DNA of 64,000 bases from Saccharina japonica (lineage: Eukaryota > Sar > Phaeophyceae > Laminariales > Laminariaceae), in contig MEHQ01001636.1 in the NCBI GenBank assembly GCA_008828725.1, positions 244,450 to 308,449 of the forward strand. Reading direction: 5' to 3'. Both the position numbers and the translations under genes were made by a program. Of this stretch, positions 22,387 through 34,021 are shown piece after piece. A model generated the notes under the pieces. That model did not search any database and was not told the DNA's origin. It saw only the letters and a list, made by a program, of their open reading frames with translations. How positions within the stretch are numbered: the first letter of the stretch is position 1; every line of letters starts with the position of its first letter.

Positions 22387-23949
22387 AAGTTTCTGCGTGT
22401 GTGCCTCCAAGATTTATCCTGGTGATGAACGCAACAGATAACATCTATCTGCAGGAGTTATTATTATACTATAGTGTTGTGCTGTAGAGCCTCCATAATA
22501 TGTCTTCGTCAACTTCCAGTACCACACCAGCCTTTTTTGTAGGTAACACAATTAATACTACTGTACAGAGTAGTAATACTATTAAAACGACTCGGATCAA
22601 AATACAAAACAAATAGTCAGCCGTTCATCACTACGTACACCAGCCCCACCTCTTATGATATACCTGCTGTACCGCAGACACGGCCCGGCATTCATCTTGT
22701 TTAGTTTGTCTTTTCTTAGTCTAGCCTATAGCCGTTAGATAGTTCGGGCTCGAGCCTGTGGCAAGCGGCAAGCTGCAAGCTACGCCGAATAGTATGATGT
22801 ATGTCTACTTTGGCGAGAGTCGAGGCGTGAGCTGCTGTGCGTGTGCGGTGCTGATGATCCGCTTCGTTGCAAGACAGCAATGCTTGTGTTTTGGCCTACA
22901 ATGCTACAAACAGTATTTAACAAAAACAAATAAATTCAGGGAAACATTAACATCCCCATGACCACGCACAACCGCGTGCGCGATGGACTTTGGAGTATGA
23001 TACTTCGTGTATGTATCTATCGATAGTGTCTATACTAGTAGTGTCCTTATTAACAAATAGCGTCCTTCTCATAGTGGGTGTGCGTGGGTGGGTTGGGTAT
23101 GGGTGGGTGGGTGGGTGGGTGGGTGGGTGGACCCCTCGCCTCGCTCGGTAACTCGTTGGCGGCCTTGGGGCACCTTCGTCGCACGTGCCGTCGCTCCGTC
23201 GATGGCGCTGTAATATCACAGCTATTATATACGCTCTGTTATTATTAGACGTTTGCGCCCGATCGGCGTGTGTGTATGTATGTATGTATGTGTAGAATTG
23301 GACCATTAATTGGTTGGCATCCTCGTCTTCGCTGTTGCATTGTTTTTAGGCTTTCAGATCAAGCACCTCTGCCCACTATTTAATAATACTTTTCCACTCA
23401 AAATCAGCCATCGATCGTTCGTGTTACAATGCACGGAAACTACGAGTATTACCAGGTATTACCTGGGTATTATACATATATACTTCGAAGTATGTACATA
23501 CATACCAGTATATATGCACGTCCAAATATTGTGCTGAACTATGTGCCCGTCGTACGTGTTACGCGATTCGCGCTCGCCCTCCACGAAACTACTTTGTACG
23601 TAGTGCTCTTCACTTGGGCTGCGGCCCTCCAACACCATCAACACCAACCACTAAAAAAACCAACTGCAGTGCTCTGGAAGTATAGCCTTTTGGCTCCGCA
23701 ATACTCTGCAGACGCCCAGCAGTCACTTGTTCATTCACGCGTCTTCATTTGTACTGACTGGTGCTGGTGCTGCTGCTGCTGCTTTGGTTTCTTCGTCACT
23801 TTTTTTTTGCGATTGACACAGCTGCACATTATTGTCGGATGGCAAACGCGATAATAATAATACGGGAGAGCACAATATAGTAAATAGGACCCACCGTACA
23901 GACAAACACCTACCAGGTACGACCCAGGTATATATTTGCCTACTTTTAC

Positions 23950-24070
23950 TATTACGGGGGGCCATAGTAAACACTAGTAAATAGGACCAAATATTGTTCC
24001 TAAAAATATATAAATGTATAGTTTTTTGGGTATACCGTAGGTCCTATTTACTACAGCCCCCCGCAACAGC
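23950..24070. mobile_element. MITE, GTAAATAGGACC family
   Basis: TATTACGGGGGGCCATAGTA on the left, GTAGGTCCTATTTACTAC then GCCCCCCG on the right. Half-copies with the same inner sequence flank it (23,876-23,945 and 24,075-24,107), so several copies are nested or joined here. Confidence 0.75.
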
Positions 24071-24109
24071 AGTATTTGGTCCTATTTACTGCTGTGATAT
24101 GGTCCCCCA

Positions 24110-24141
<32 letters not shown>

Positions 24142-24301
24142 TACACAGTTGGGTATGATGGTATTACAGTAGTAGTCCAAAACTTAAACTTTACAGATGC
24201 TACTGCTGTGGTGCTGTTAATACTATTCATACAATACGTAATGTGACTGCAAACAATGTGAAATCAATGTAATTAAAATTCTTAAAACAAAATGTTTTTA
24301 C

Positions 24302-24416
24302 TTAACCCTTATAGGACTGGAGTCCCGTTTTGGGGACAAATCACTTAGAATTAGACTGGTTTGTCCCCAAAACGGGACTGCAGTTCTAAACGGGACTGCA
24401 GTTCTAAAAGGGTTAA
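24302..24416. mobile_element. piggyBac-like MITE (TTAA-flanked), copy 2
   Basis: TTAACCCTTATAGGACTG on the left and CTAAAAGGGTTAA on the right, with inner inverted CCCGTTTTGGGGACAAA and TTTGTCCCCAAAACGGG. A short piece of the right arm (CGGGACTGCAGTTCTAAA) is present twice. Confidence 0.7.
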
Positions 24417-25714
24417 GTGTTATTTAGCGCTGCCGCCGATCATTCAATTTAAGTATTTGATTTGGATGAGGCCTCCTGCCCCGGCCGATGGTCCCACCCC
24501 TCTGTATTTTTCCTGCACCTATTACCCTGATCCTCGCTGCTCGGCTCGCTCTCGATCGACTGACCGAGCGGCAGCCCTTTGAATCTCATACAATCGAACC
24601 AAACCTGGAGCCACCTCTTTTGTTCCAACGGTTGTTTCCCGCCCGCTGATTGGTCAACGATTTTAGGAGTGAGTGTTGTGCTATACACTCTGTACTCCGT
24701 TTTATTGTGTTTGCCGCCGTTTTGTGTTATTTAGAATAACACATATACCCAATCATACTCATTGTTTTGCTACAACGTTAACGTTGTTGGCAGTTGCATG
24801 CAAGCTTGGATGCAATTGCTGCAAATTACATGCATTTATGTGCCTGCCAACTTGAACCCGTGTACGTACAAAACCCCAAACAGCTGGCATAACATACTTA
24901 CTTGTCTTGCTGTACGTAGGTTAATGTGTACCGCTATTTAATAAGATCAGCAGCAGCTACTGCTGTAGTTGCAATGGCACCCCATTTATTTTCAGACTGT
25001 ATACTAATGATAGTAAAATGGCTAGCTATCAACCAGCAGTATCTATGCCACACACCAGTTGACACTACGACAACCACCCTGCGCAAACCTGCCGCCCCGT
25101 TCACGCGTCCTTGACACTCCACGCTCTACGCCAGCCACTACTATTGCAAACAGTACTCTTCTGTTGTTGTTGATGTCCTGGCTATATATTCGAGGACCGT
25201 GCCTGTGTCTGTTACTGCATGCCGCCTCTCCCCTCTTCCCGTGGCGACGTGGCGGCTCACCCCCCACCGCGAGGCGGGTTCAGGTTCAGCGTCCCTGTGC
25301 GATCGCGGTTGCTTTGCTTGCGACATGATTTGGAAATATGTTACCGGTGTATAGCTATAATAGCTGTGAATATAGATCATGGATGTATGTATGTGGTTCG
25401 TTCAATCGTTCACTAATACGCGCCCGCAGATGAATTAAAGCATGCTGATGATGGTTGTCTGTTGAATGAAGAGAGGTCTGCCGATGCTATAACGTTATAT
25501 TTGATAGCGCCCCCTTTTGCTATCTATGTTGTCGTTGCTGCTTTGCTGCTGTTTCTTCTGTTGTTGTGTGTTTGTTTTTGCGTTCGTTCTTCTCGCTGCC
25601 GCTCGCTGTCGTTTTTTTGTCGGTCTCTCACCACACACTTTTCGGTGGTCTTGCCACAATTTATAATAGCTCATTATATATATGGCCACAAAAATCCCCA
25701 AGAAGCCCTCAATA

Positions 25715-25863
25715 GTACCGTTTTCCCGCTATAATACTGTCTGTGGAATCGCGTGGCAGATGTGGGAATCACCAGTAGCGTGGTTTTGTGCAGAATAGTG
25801 CCGGTCGCCGCAATAGTGCCGGTAATATTGGGCGGCACATACCGGCAATACCGTAGAGGGACC
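25715..25863. mobile_element. Decayed MITE related to the element at 11.69 kb
   Basis: The right end ATACCGTAGAGGGACC and inner copies of ATAGTGCCGGT correspond to TATAGAGGGACC and ATAATGCCGGT of the better-preserved element. The left end is eroded. Confidence 0.55.
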
Positions 25864-26068
25864 AGGTGTGTGTAGAGATAGGTATACCTGGCAGGAAAGC
25901 AAAACATCAGACAGGGTATGTCTCTGGATCACGATATACTGTAGTTCCCCGACCTATTGTATAATAAGTAAAACTACCCACAGACCTCTCCCGATGATGG
26001 GCTGCTGTGGGCCCTACCCTCGTCTGAGTGTATGACCTACAATAATGGCATAGTACCCTCGGCGCGAT

Positions 26069-26457
26069 CATTTTGAGTTTACTTCCATATAAGTTTTGCC
26101 ATGGAAGTTCTGAATACTTCTGTGGAAGTAAATTCAACTTCCATGCTTTTTTTACTTCTCAAATGGAAGTTTTGTTTTATTCCCATGGAAGCTTCCACAA
26201 AAGCGAGGGAACCTTCCACGAATTCACTCCCTGATCCCATTTGGTACACCGTCCCACCCAACGTGGGCCCACCCCGGTTACCAAAACGTAGACTGATTAC
26301 GAATGGGATATTAAAAACCGCGTGTAGCGCGTACAGCGCTGGACCACACACTAGATCTGTGTCTAGTGGCCAAAAGCCTTCAAAATAATGTTTTCTTCCC
26401 TCGAAGTAAATACTTTTACTTCTTCCATGGAAGTAAATACTTCCACTGGAAGTAAAC
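26069..26457. mobile_element. Palindrome-array element, copy 1
   Basis: Arms made of repeats of the palindrome TTTACTTCCATGGAAGTAAA and its variants surround a unique core (about 26,230-26,375). The core contains TGGTACACCGTCCCACCCAA, GTGGGCCC and GTGTAGCGCG, and is shared with the element at 28.5-29.2 kb. It begins ATTTTGAGTTTACTTCC like the other copy. No coding frame is convincing. Confidence 0.75.
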
Positions 26458-26924
26458 AATTACTATAGCGTAGGATAATACAGCATCGATCTCTCTTCCG
26501 ACCAAGAAAAGAGCACGCTTGAGTGACAAACGCGGGGGCGTGCTCCTAAACAATAGATACGGAAAGAGAGAGGGCAGCAATCCATTGAATGGAGCAAATA
26601 GAGGTTAACGCAGGAAGTAGGTGCATTGCGAGGGAGACAGACTTGGTCCATAATTTACTTTTACGTTTGGTTTCTCTTTGTTTTTGCTTTTTCGGCGAAT
26701 GTTTTCGAGTGACCAACGTTGAAGCTCACCATGCTGCCTGCACAAGCATTATCGGATGGCAAAATGCAACAACAACAATAGTAACCATATGATGGACACA
26801 CGTGGAAGGGGATATACCTGTGTCTAAACTATGTGACGAACAATACCTCTCATCACTTGGCGTCGACGCCAGGACATGGACTCTTGAGCACGCCACCCCC
26901 CCCCCGTATATGATAGGGGGGGGG

Positions 26925-28165
26925 GCATACACTCCTATATATGTTGCTTGCATCCGTCATTCGACCATTTATCACGCATCCCTTTTGAGATGGAGCACTG
27001 TTCCTACTCCCAACAGAGACACCTCCAGCATCTGAGCGCTCACTACGTTTTTTCCCACAGGTTAGATAAAACATTTTGCCTATCTTATCCCCTACCTGTT
27101 TTTTCCTTTTGTACCCACCATCTTCTGCCTCCTATATAGGATACTATTAATAGTCGTTTTCTCGCTGTTGTTTACGGCAGGCACGTGCTCTACGAAAGAG
27201 GTATACCTTTTTTTGGCTGAATTTTGTTTTTGAAAGACGGGGCTCCTTAGCCCAAAATCGTCTGAATTTCGTCTTTGTTGTGGTTGCAATATTTTTCGTC
27301 GTGTGCTTAACCCCTTAAGAACTGGTCCCACGAATTTGGGGACAAAGTACTTAGAATTAGTGTGGGGCATTGTTTTCAGTTCTGAATGGGTTAATGCCCA
27401 TGGGAGATTGTTTATCGGGTAGCACTTACCGGTATATTTTCCTCTCAACTCGGTTTTGTACTTAGTATCAGTATGGAGCTCCTCGCGTGAGGAACCTCAG
27501 AAAATGTCCTGTATGCAGGTGCACCTCAACCGTAGCATGCGTCTGGCTGTAGTGTACGGAACTTCTCTGTGCCACATTATTAGTCTATTTAACTCATCTC
27601 TTCCCCCAACATATCCCGTTCCTCCTCGTCCCTTCCACTTTTTCTTCCACACTGTGAGCTCTACTCTCCATCGATTTAACGCAAGGGCGCAACATCTACA
27701 GTATCTGTGTATCTTATTTCTCCTCCTCCCGGCTATACTGGTATTCCCCTTTCTTCTTTCTGGCAGGTCCAAGTCCTTTACACGAAATTTAAGTTTTGTT
27801 TAAGCGTTTTCGCGTACTGTAGTTCCATTGGACCGTGCTAACACGTTTTCATTACAATCTCTTTCTCTTAACCTCATCCCGTACATCTCTAAATGTGTTT
27901 ACACTTCCACCTTCTTTTTTAACGCTACGAGCCATTCTCTTCTTCCTACCCGCTTTCTTTTGCTAACGTCTTGAGTGCCCCCAAACATCCCAATGGACAG
28001 TTAGTGTCCCTTTTTGGTTTCCTCTTATTTGCTTTCATGCTTCATCGACTGCGGTATCCCACCCTATTCCAGCTCGTCCTTTCGTTACTGTCTCCCATAC
28101 GGCACTATTCGCTATGGTTGGCAACCTCCTTTTTCCCATGCTCCTTAGCTTATGGGGGGGGGGGG
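26925..28165 (-). mobile_element. Decayed LINE (3' half), minus strand
   Basis: Minus-strand sequence follows the 3' half of the LINE at 39.9-41.5 kb. The 3' end and poly-C tail lie at 26,925. The AGCGAGAAAACGA block is near 27,150, and the block with GCTGGAATAGGGTGGGATA lies at about 28,050-28,080. Divergence is high (roughly a quarter to a third of positions by eye), and a TTAA-flanked MITE interrupts it at 27,307-27,394. There is no intact reading frame. The left limit near 28,165 is a poly-G run. Confidence 0.65.
27307..27394. mobile_element. piggyBac-like MITE (TTAA-flanked), copy 3
   Basis: TTAACCCCTTAAGAACTGGT on the left and TTCTGAATGGGTTAA on the right; the inner TTTGGGGACAAAGTACTTAG is shared with the other two copies. 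It is inserted in the decayed LINE. Confidence 0.7.
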
Positions 28166-28486
28166 CGACGATACACCTCACCCCCCGGCTAGCGGTATGA
28201 GCAGTGAACTCGCAATTCGCCCATTCCTAGCATCGTTTTCGTGGATGGGCTGGTGCCCCGGATATTAATGGGACATTAGGTGGGCGCTCTCTCGCCTGCT
28301 TGTATTCTGATTTCTTATGCTAGTCTTGCCGACCCACCCCCCATCATCGCTGGGGTAGATGGGGTGCTCAGGGAAATGTAGCCGCCCTTACCGAGGCACG
28401 GCACCGAAGGAAGGTTTTGTGATGCACCTAATCTGACTGCACATTTCTTCGCCCCCCCGCCCCCCCGATCTATCACATTATTTGAC

Positions 28487-29176
28487 TTTTGAGTTTACTT
28501 CCATGAAAGTTTCAACGAAAAAGCAAAAACGTTTCCATGGAAGTAAACATTAAATCCACGAAAGTTTGTTTACTCCCATGGAAGTAAAATTTACTTCCAC
28601 GAAAATTTGTTTTTACTCACATGTAAGTAAAATTTTACTTTCATGAAAGTTTGTTTACTCCCACCAAAAGTTTTTTTTACTTCCTTGAAAGTTTGTTTAC
28701 TTCCGGGTGATTGAATTGAAAGTGAATTAAAGTTTTACTTCCGTAGAAGGAAAAACGTGAAAGCGAGGGTATGAATGCACCCCCTGCTCCTAGTTGGTAC
28801 ACTGTCCCACCCAAAGTGGGCCCGTCCATATTGCCAAAACGTGGACCAATTACAAACGGGATATTAACAACCGTGTAGCGCGCAGCGCGGAACCGCACTA
28901 GATCTGTCTATTAATAGCCCTCTTCAAACGAAAACTTCCACGGAACCATGAAGTGTTTCTACTTCCATGGAAGTAAATACGGTTCACTTCCATGAAAGTT
29001 TCCACATCTGCATTTGTACTTCCATGAAACTTTTTTTCGCTTTCATGAAAGTAAAAATGGAAGTAGATTTACTTCCTTGAAAGCAAAAAACGTTTCTTGG
29101 AAGTAAAAATGTACTTCCATTAAAGTGGAAACAAAATTTCATGGAAGTGAGTGTTTACTTCCATGGAAGTAAATGC
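28487..29176. mobile_element. Palindrome-array element, copy 2
   Basis: At least a dozen variants of TTTACTTCCATGGAAGTAAA lie on each side of the core at about 28,785-28,915. The core matches copy 1 over roughly 130 bases (TTGGTACACTGTCCCACCCA, GTGGGCCC, ACTAGATCTGTCTA). Just left, at 28,475, is CATTATTTGACTTTT, like the termini of the element at 60,163. Confidence 0.75.
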
Positions 29177-29236
29177 AAAAAAGACAAATAATGTGGTAGA
29201 CCCTGCTATAACTACTACTCCTATTACTTCTACTAC

Positions 29237-29409
<173 letters not shown>

Positions 29410-29419
29410 AGATTGGTTA

Positions 29420-31530
29420 GACGGATGGACAGGCAGACAGACAGACAAGTTCGGGCTTCTTGAGGCAGAGGGACCACAACCGTAAACTGTGGAGCACCAA
29501 GCATGCCGTACACTAGTGCGCACGATCCTGAACCACGCACCCGCCCTATTAAAGCAATTCATGCCTGCATAGTTTTATTTTGTACCGGCAGTGTATGCAC
29601 AAACTGCTGGTGTGCACGATGTACCGTGCCAGGCATAGTATTGCTCACCCATCCTTAGAGCAATTGCTGTGTGCTTGTCTCTGCTCTTGTAAAATGTCCA
29701 CCAACGAACATTGAAAACATGCCGACGTTCGCCTCTGTTGGATTATGGTGAGTGTGCTCGAGTGAATACATATATAGAGGTGGCGTGGATAGCTGTTAAG
29801 CTGATCCGGAATGATGATTCATGAGTCAGATATGTTTGAAAACTATGAGTATGAACTACAGTTCAGCTGTGGAGATCTCAATGTTATGATCTATTTGACG
29901 TACATATCGAGTGGTCACATATGCATCGTGTTGTGTGTATTGTTTCGGTGTTACGTTTCGGACGGACTGCAAACCCCGGCTTTAGATGTCTCTGTGCAGT
30001 CCCCGGTTGTCACTCTCGCTACTGTATCACCGTACACGTGGTGTTTATGCCTATGTGTCGGCCCGAGAGCATCGGTTGAAGATACGATCCACTGGTATAT
30101 CCCCTGTCATACCTTATGTAATCAAGCTTGATGAGTCGTACAGCACGCACGATCGATTGATGACACACACGCAGCTTGCCAATACGAGTTTCGAGGAAAA
30201 TTGGAACTATCAACAAATAGGTCACTGGGTATCGATATCTGTTTCTAACACCCCCCCTCGATGGAGGCATAATGTCTAGCAACTCGCTCGTCCAACGTCT
30301 AACTCACCAGCAATACGATGAATAAGTTGTTACAAATGTCTGTTGGATTCAGTTGAGCACGACCGATTGGAATTGATCGGGCAGCATTGGTGCGAATAGT
30401 TGTTACGTGTTGGCTTATCCGAAATGATGCTGCTTCAGTGAGGCACATGACTGATCAGGCTTGCACAAAGGCGTACATGTAGACGGCTTTGTCAGGCACT
30501 CTTGAGCCAACAGATAGAGCTAAACGCCACGAACACGGCGATAAAAAGGAAGAGAGAGAGGGGTGGTCGGGGATCGTATAGAGATGTCTAAAGCTCAGAT
30601 TAAGTGTTGATCATAAACAGATGCTAAACAAATACCTGGTATACGGTACATACTACGATACAAATCACGCTGCTTGATGTGTACGCCGAGTTGACAACAC
30701 CGTATCAATATCAGGACTTCCCTTGCTACCGACCATCAATGACGAGGTACGAGTAACTGTGTACGTATTTCTAACACGCCTCTTCGATGGGAGTAGTATG
30801 GCCAGCAACTTATTTGTCCATTGACACATGTAGAGCAGGGAAATCGTTGCCCTGCTGTTCCCTAGGGGTTATCAATTATTATAAGTTTGGACGGATGTCA
30901 TTCTTTGCGCCCCTTCCTCCGTCTCCCGCAGCTCAGTATCGCGGGCCTCCATCCTTGCAAGTCTTTCCCAGCGAGCAGCAAGTCGGACCCGGGGTCAGGC
31001 AGACAGACAGACAGACAGACAGGTTTGGAGTTTCCGATATAGATATACCACGACCGTATCGCAAATACGTGTTACATTTGTGTACCTATCTGGCCGATTA
31101 ATATCGATCGGGCAGAGGATGGCGCGGATAGCTGTTATCCTCACCCAGGATGACGCTGCATCGTTCAGATGTATGACCGATCAGGCTTGCACAAATGTGT
31201 TGCAGGGAATGACCTTAAGACGCGTTCTCGGGGCCAACACAAAGACGTAAACACCTCGAGTACGGTCAGATGATAGACACAGAAACACAGCGACAGCGAC
31301 GACACCGAGCGGGAAAACATATTGAGTGACGACCAGGGATCGTACAGCGAAATCTGAAGCCCAGGCTCGAAGGCTTTTTGAAATGTAACGCCAGCCAAAT
31401 ACCCCAAAATACGATACAACGACGCTACTAGATCTGTACGTCGAGCGGATAACAACATCGAGACGGCCATTGCTACCGACGACCATAACTAGATCGCCGA
31501 GTACATATTTCTAGTTCTCATGCGACTCGA
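29420..31530. repeat. Diverged direct duplication with (GACA)n
   Basis: Three related blocks lie in the same orientation. One motif set (GGATAGCTGTTA, then CGGAATGATG-like) occurs at about 29,790, 30,395 and 31,120; another (TGATCAGGCTTGCACAAA) occurs at 30,452 and 31,170. A GACAGACAGACA tract plus CACGACCGTA-like sequence starts the units at 29,430 and 31,000. A block at 29,985-30,085 recurs inverted at 31,205-31,330. No gene family is recognised; it is probably old repeat DNA. Confidence 0.5.
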
Positions 31531-32900
31531 GACTGTCCGTCACTTCCTACTCGCCTCCACAACCTGTCGGTACATTTTCTCGCCAAACGTCAATTACGGC
31601 TGCTCGAACAAATAATAGTGAATACCAGGCGCGATGGTTGCTGTGGTTCTGTGTAACATTGGAAGCATACACCACCACTAAGCCGATGCCCATGAGGGTG
31701 TCATATCTCGGCGAAGCGTGAGGCCGAGGGGCCGTCGAGGGTCGTTTCATATAGACATAGGTCATAGGTCAAGGTGATAGTCAGGGAAACTGATGGGAAG
31801 ACGCGCAGCGAACACTCGGCACAGTCGTACACTGCAGCAGTGTCATCGCTGTCTGGTCGTCATCGTATATATACGAATTACAGCCAAAGCGATTGGCATG
31901 TGCCGGTATGTCGTACACACCAGATGCATGGTGCATAGATTAGTTCATCTGATTCCATGGTAAACACACAAGTATATACTTCGTATAAATAAAAATCTAC
32001 GTACGAAAACACACAAGGACAACCGTCTCCGGCAAAATAACTTTACAAGGCGGGTGGGCGGGCGCATGCGCTTATTGAGCAACGCGCCTTCCCTTGCCTT
32101 CTCAACCAGAACCAACCACACCACAGCACCCGACTTCCACCCTCCCACATTTCTCCCCAAACGGCCGTGTGGAGCATCGTCTTGGGGTGAGTGTAGACCT
32201 GAAAAAACTACTTTTGAGGGCCGTGTGACGGTTCATGTCAAGTTATTTAGGGCCACCCTATTACACCATAAAAACTGCTACTACCACAATACTTCTACTA
32301 CTGCCCGTCCTGAAAACAAAAGGTTCAAGCAGCTTACACGCGCAAAACAAACGACTGCTGTGGGAATATACCTTTCCCTGCCACTCAAACAAATCAACTA
32401 AGCCAAACGTGCATCATGTCTATCTGGTCCCGGCACCTGGTGTGTAGTCAAAGCAAAATATACCAAGCTGAACTAAAACAAAATATTTCCCGCTCTGTCA
32501 CTCCAACAAAGCGCGAGCCTCGCCGGACCGATTCCGTCCACAGACAGGTTCGTGCCGGCGTCCCCGGGCTCTGGCAGGACCCACGAGCCGAACCTATCCA
32601 CCTGTACACGTACACCCCGTCCTGTTCTGGCCCTGTCCTACTCGTCAAAATATGAAATGGGAAACGAACACCAACCGGATCCGATCGGACGAGGCGTCGG
32701 GCCCGGCTAGGAACCACACACGAACCTACTAAGAACAGTCCCACCTTTACAATAATATACGGGGAACGGACAACCAGCACACCCGATTTTTTTTTATCGA
32801 TCATCGCTCGTCGTTGCCAGCCTTGGCGTTTGGTGACGCTTTTTGTTGATTGTGTTTTATGCCGGGCTCGAGTTTTACCACAAATATATTCGACAACCCG
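31531..32900. other. Stretch without recognisable gene
   Basis: No exon or known repeat was recognised on either strand. Open frames are short and lack family features. Confidence 0.4.
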
Positions 32901-32921
32901 ACCAGCAAACGCACTATTGCT

Positions 32922-33215
32922 GCTGCTGCTGCTGCTGCTGCTGTCGCAGCTATGCGTGCTCGGCCCGGAGTCTCTGCATCTATATAGACGAAAAAACTAC
33001 CACCACCATCCCAAAGTTTCGTACAGCGCAGCTCAGCGGTAACAGCAGTGGTGCGCGCAACTCAAGCGACTGCAGCAGCAGCAGAAGCACTAGGAAGAGA
33101 ATCACCAACAATATCAGAAGGGACATCAAGAGCAGCAGCAGCAGCAGCAGCAGCAGGAGTCAATGCCAAGTCCATAAGCAGCAGCAGCAGCAGCAGCAGG
33201 AGCGGCAACAGCACC
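32922..33215. repeat. CAG/CTG microsatellite cluster
   Basis: CTG run at 32,922-32,945 and CAG runs at 33,070-33,090, 33,133-33,155 and 33,178-33,200. The 298-codon plus frame across this region is low-complexity Ala/Ser and then Ile/Pro/Ser from the next satellite, so no gene is called. Confidence 0.85.
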
Positions 33216-33429
33216 AGCACCCTTTTCGAAAGATCTTCTGCGGGCTGCTTGCTGGCCGACACAGCCCTCACCTATCGCGAGGCACCCATATCCTATCGCC
33301 TACAAAACACAGAACCCATTCTACCGTCCTCGACGAAGAGACAAAACCCCAACACGCAACAAAACACTAAACATAATCCTTATTCTGCCTGCACCGGGAG
33401 GTTCGCGTACGAGCTGGCAGGCGCGTCTT

Positions 33430-33920
33430 TCTCTATTCAATCAGCGAGTGCAAGTTCCATTCCAATCACATTATATTTCCATTCCACTTGCACTCCATTT
33501 CCGTTCCAATCAATTATGTTTTCCCGTGCAACTCTAGTTCCAATTACATCGCCAACAGGAGTGTTATTCTTTAACCAAACCAGCAGCTCGCTCTCCAATC
33601 CCATTTCAGTTGCACTCCCCATTATCCATCCCACGCCATCATCCATTCCGTCACCCATTCCATTCTCCATTCCGCTACATTCGTTCCACTTCCACCCAAA
33701 TTCTTCACGGAGTGTTAACCGTTCAACCTACATCACTGGCAGGCGAGAGCTTGTCCTCCACACAAATCAGCGGGTTATATCTCCAACTCCATGCTACAAT
33801 TTCCAACATATTTCCATTCCAGCATTCACTCCCTCCTATCCCATATATATACCCGTCCCGTCCCACCCCATTTCATCCATTCCATTTCAATACCCATTCG
33901 TTCAGCCTATCTCAAATTTT
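33430..33920. repeat. Degenerate (ATTCC)n-like satellite
   Basis: CCATTCC, ATTCCATT and CATTTC pentamer-like units recur across about 490 bases with heavy drift. The satellite ends 20 bases before the stop codon of the NADH dehydrogenase gene. Confidence 0.7.
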
Positions 33921-33940
33921 GTTCGTCACAAGGGTTCGTT

Positions 33941-34021
33941 CTAGAGTCGTGTGATGTCGCGACCGAAGAACCTGACCTTCAGCCAGTCCACCGCCACGTT
34001 GATTCGGTTCCGGGGGCTAAC
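33941..34021 (-). CDS. NADH dehydrogenase exon 12 (C-terminus)
   Basis: 27 codons including [29 protein letters not shown], stop. The acceptor is GACAG before GTT. The pattern RNR...V..DW.K...FGRD.. is the family's membrane-anchoring C-terminal helix. Confidence 0.85.
   Translation of the reverse strand, partial: VSPRNRINVAVDWLKVRFFGRDITRL

Larger units (their letters stand above)
18720..26060. other. Gene-poor stretch with simple repeats
   Basis: No exon with family resemblance was found on either strand. The stretch contains the MITEs listed separately, CAG/AGT microsatellites (20,437-20,475 and 20,625-20,674), a 30-base poly-C (22,356-22,385), GGGT repeats (23,100-23,131), (ATA)n at 24,110-24,141, and many TACCAGGTA motifs (21,098; 21,620; 21,948; 23,447; 23,910). 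Confidence 0.5.

Noticed and set aside
24450-24600. Possible relation of GGATGAGGCCTCCTGCCCC at 24.47 kb to 50.59 kb as a mobile element
   Set aside because: About 30 shared bases only; element ends could not be defined, so no feature was called.
33048-33944. 298-codon plus-strand frame
   Set aside because: Low-complexity Ala/Ser from CAG runs followed by Ile/Pro/Ser from the ATTCC-like satellite; no family resemblance.
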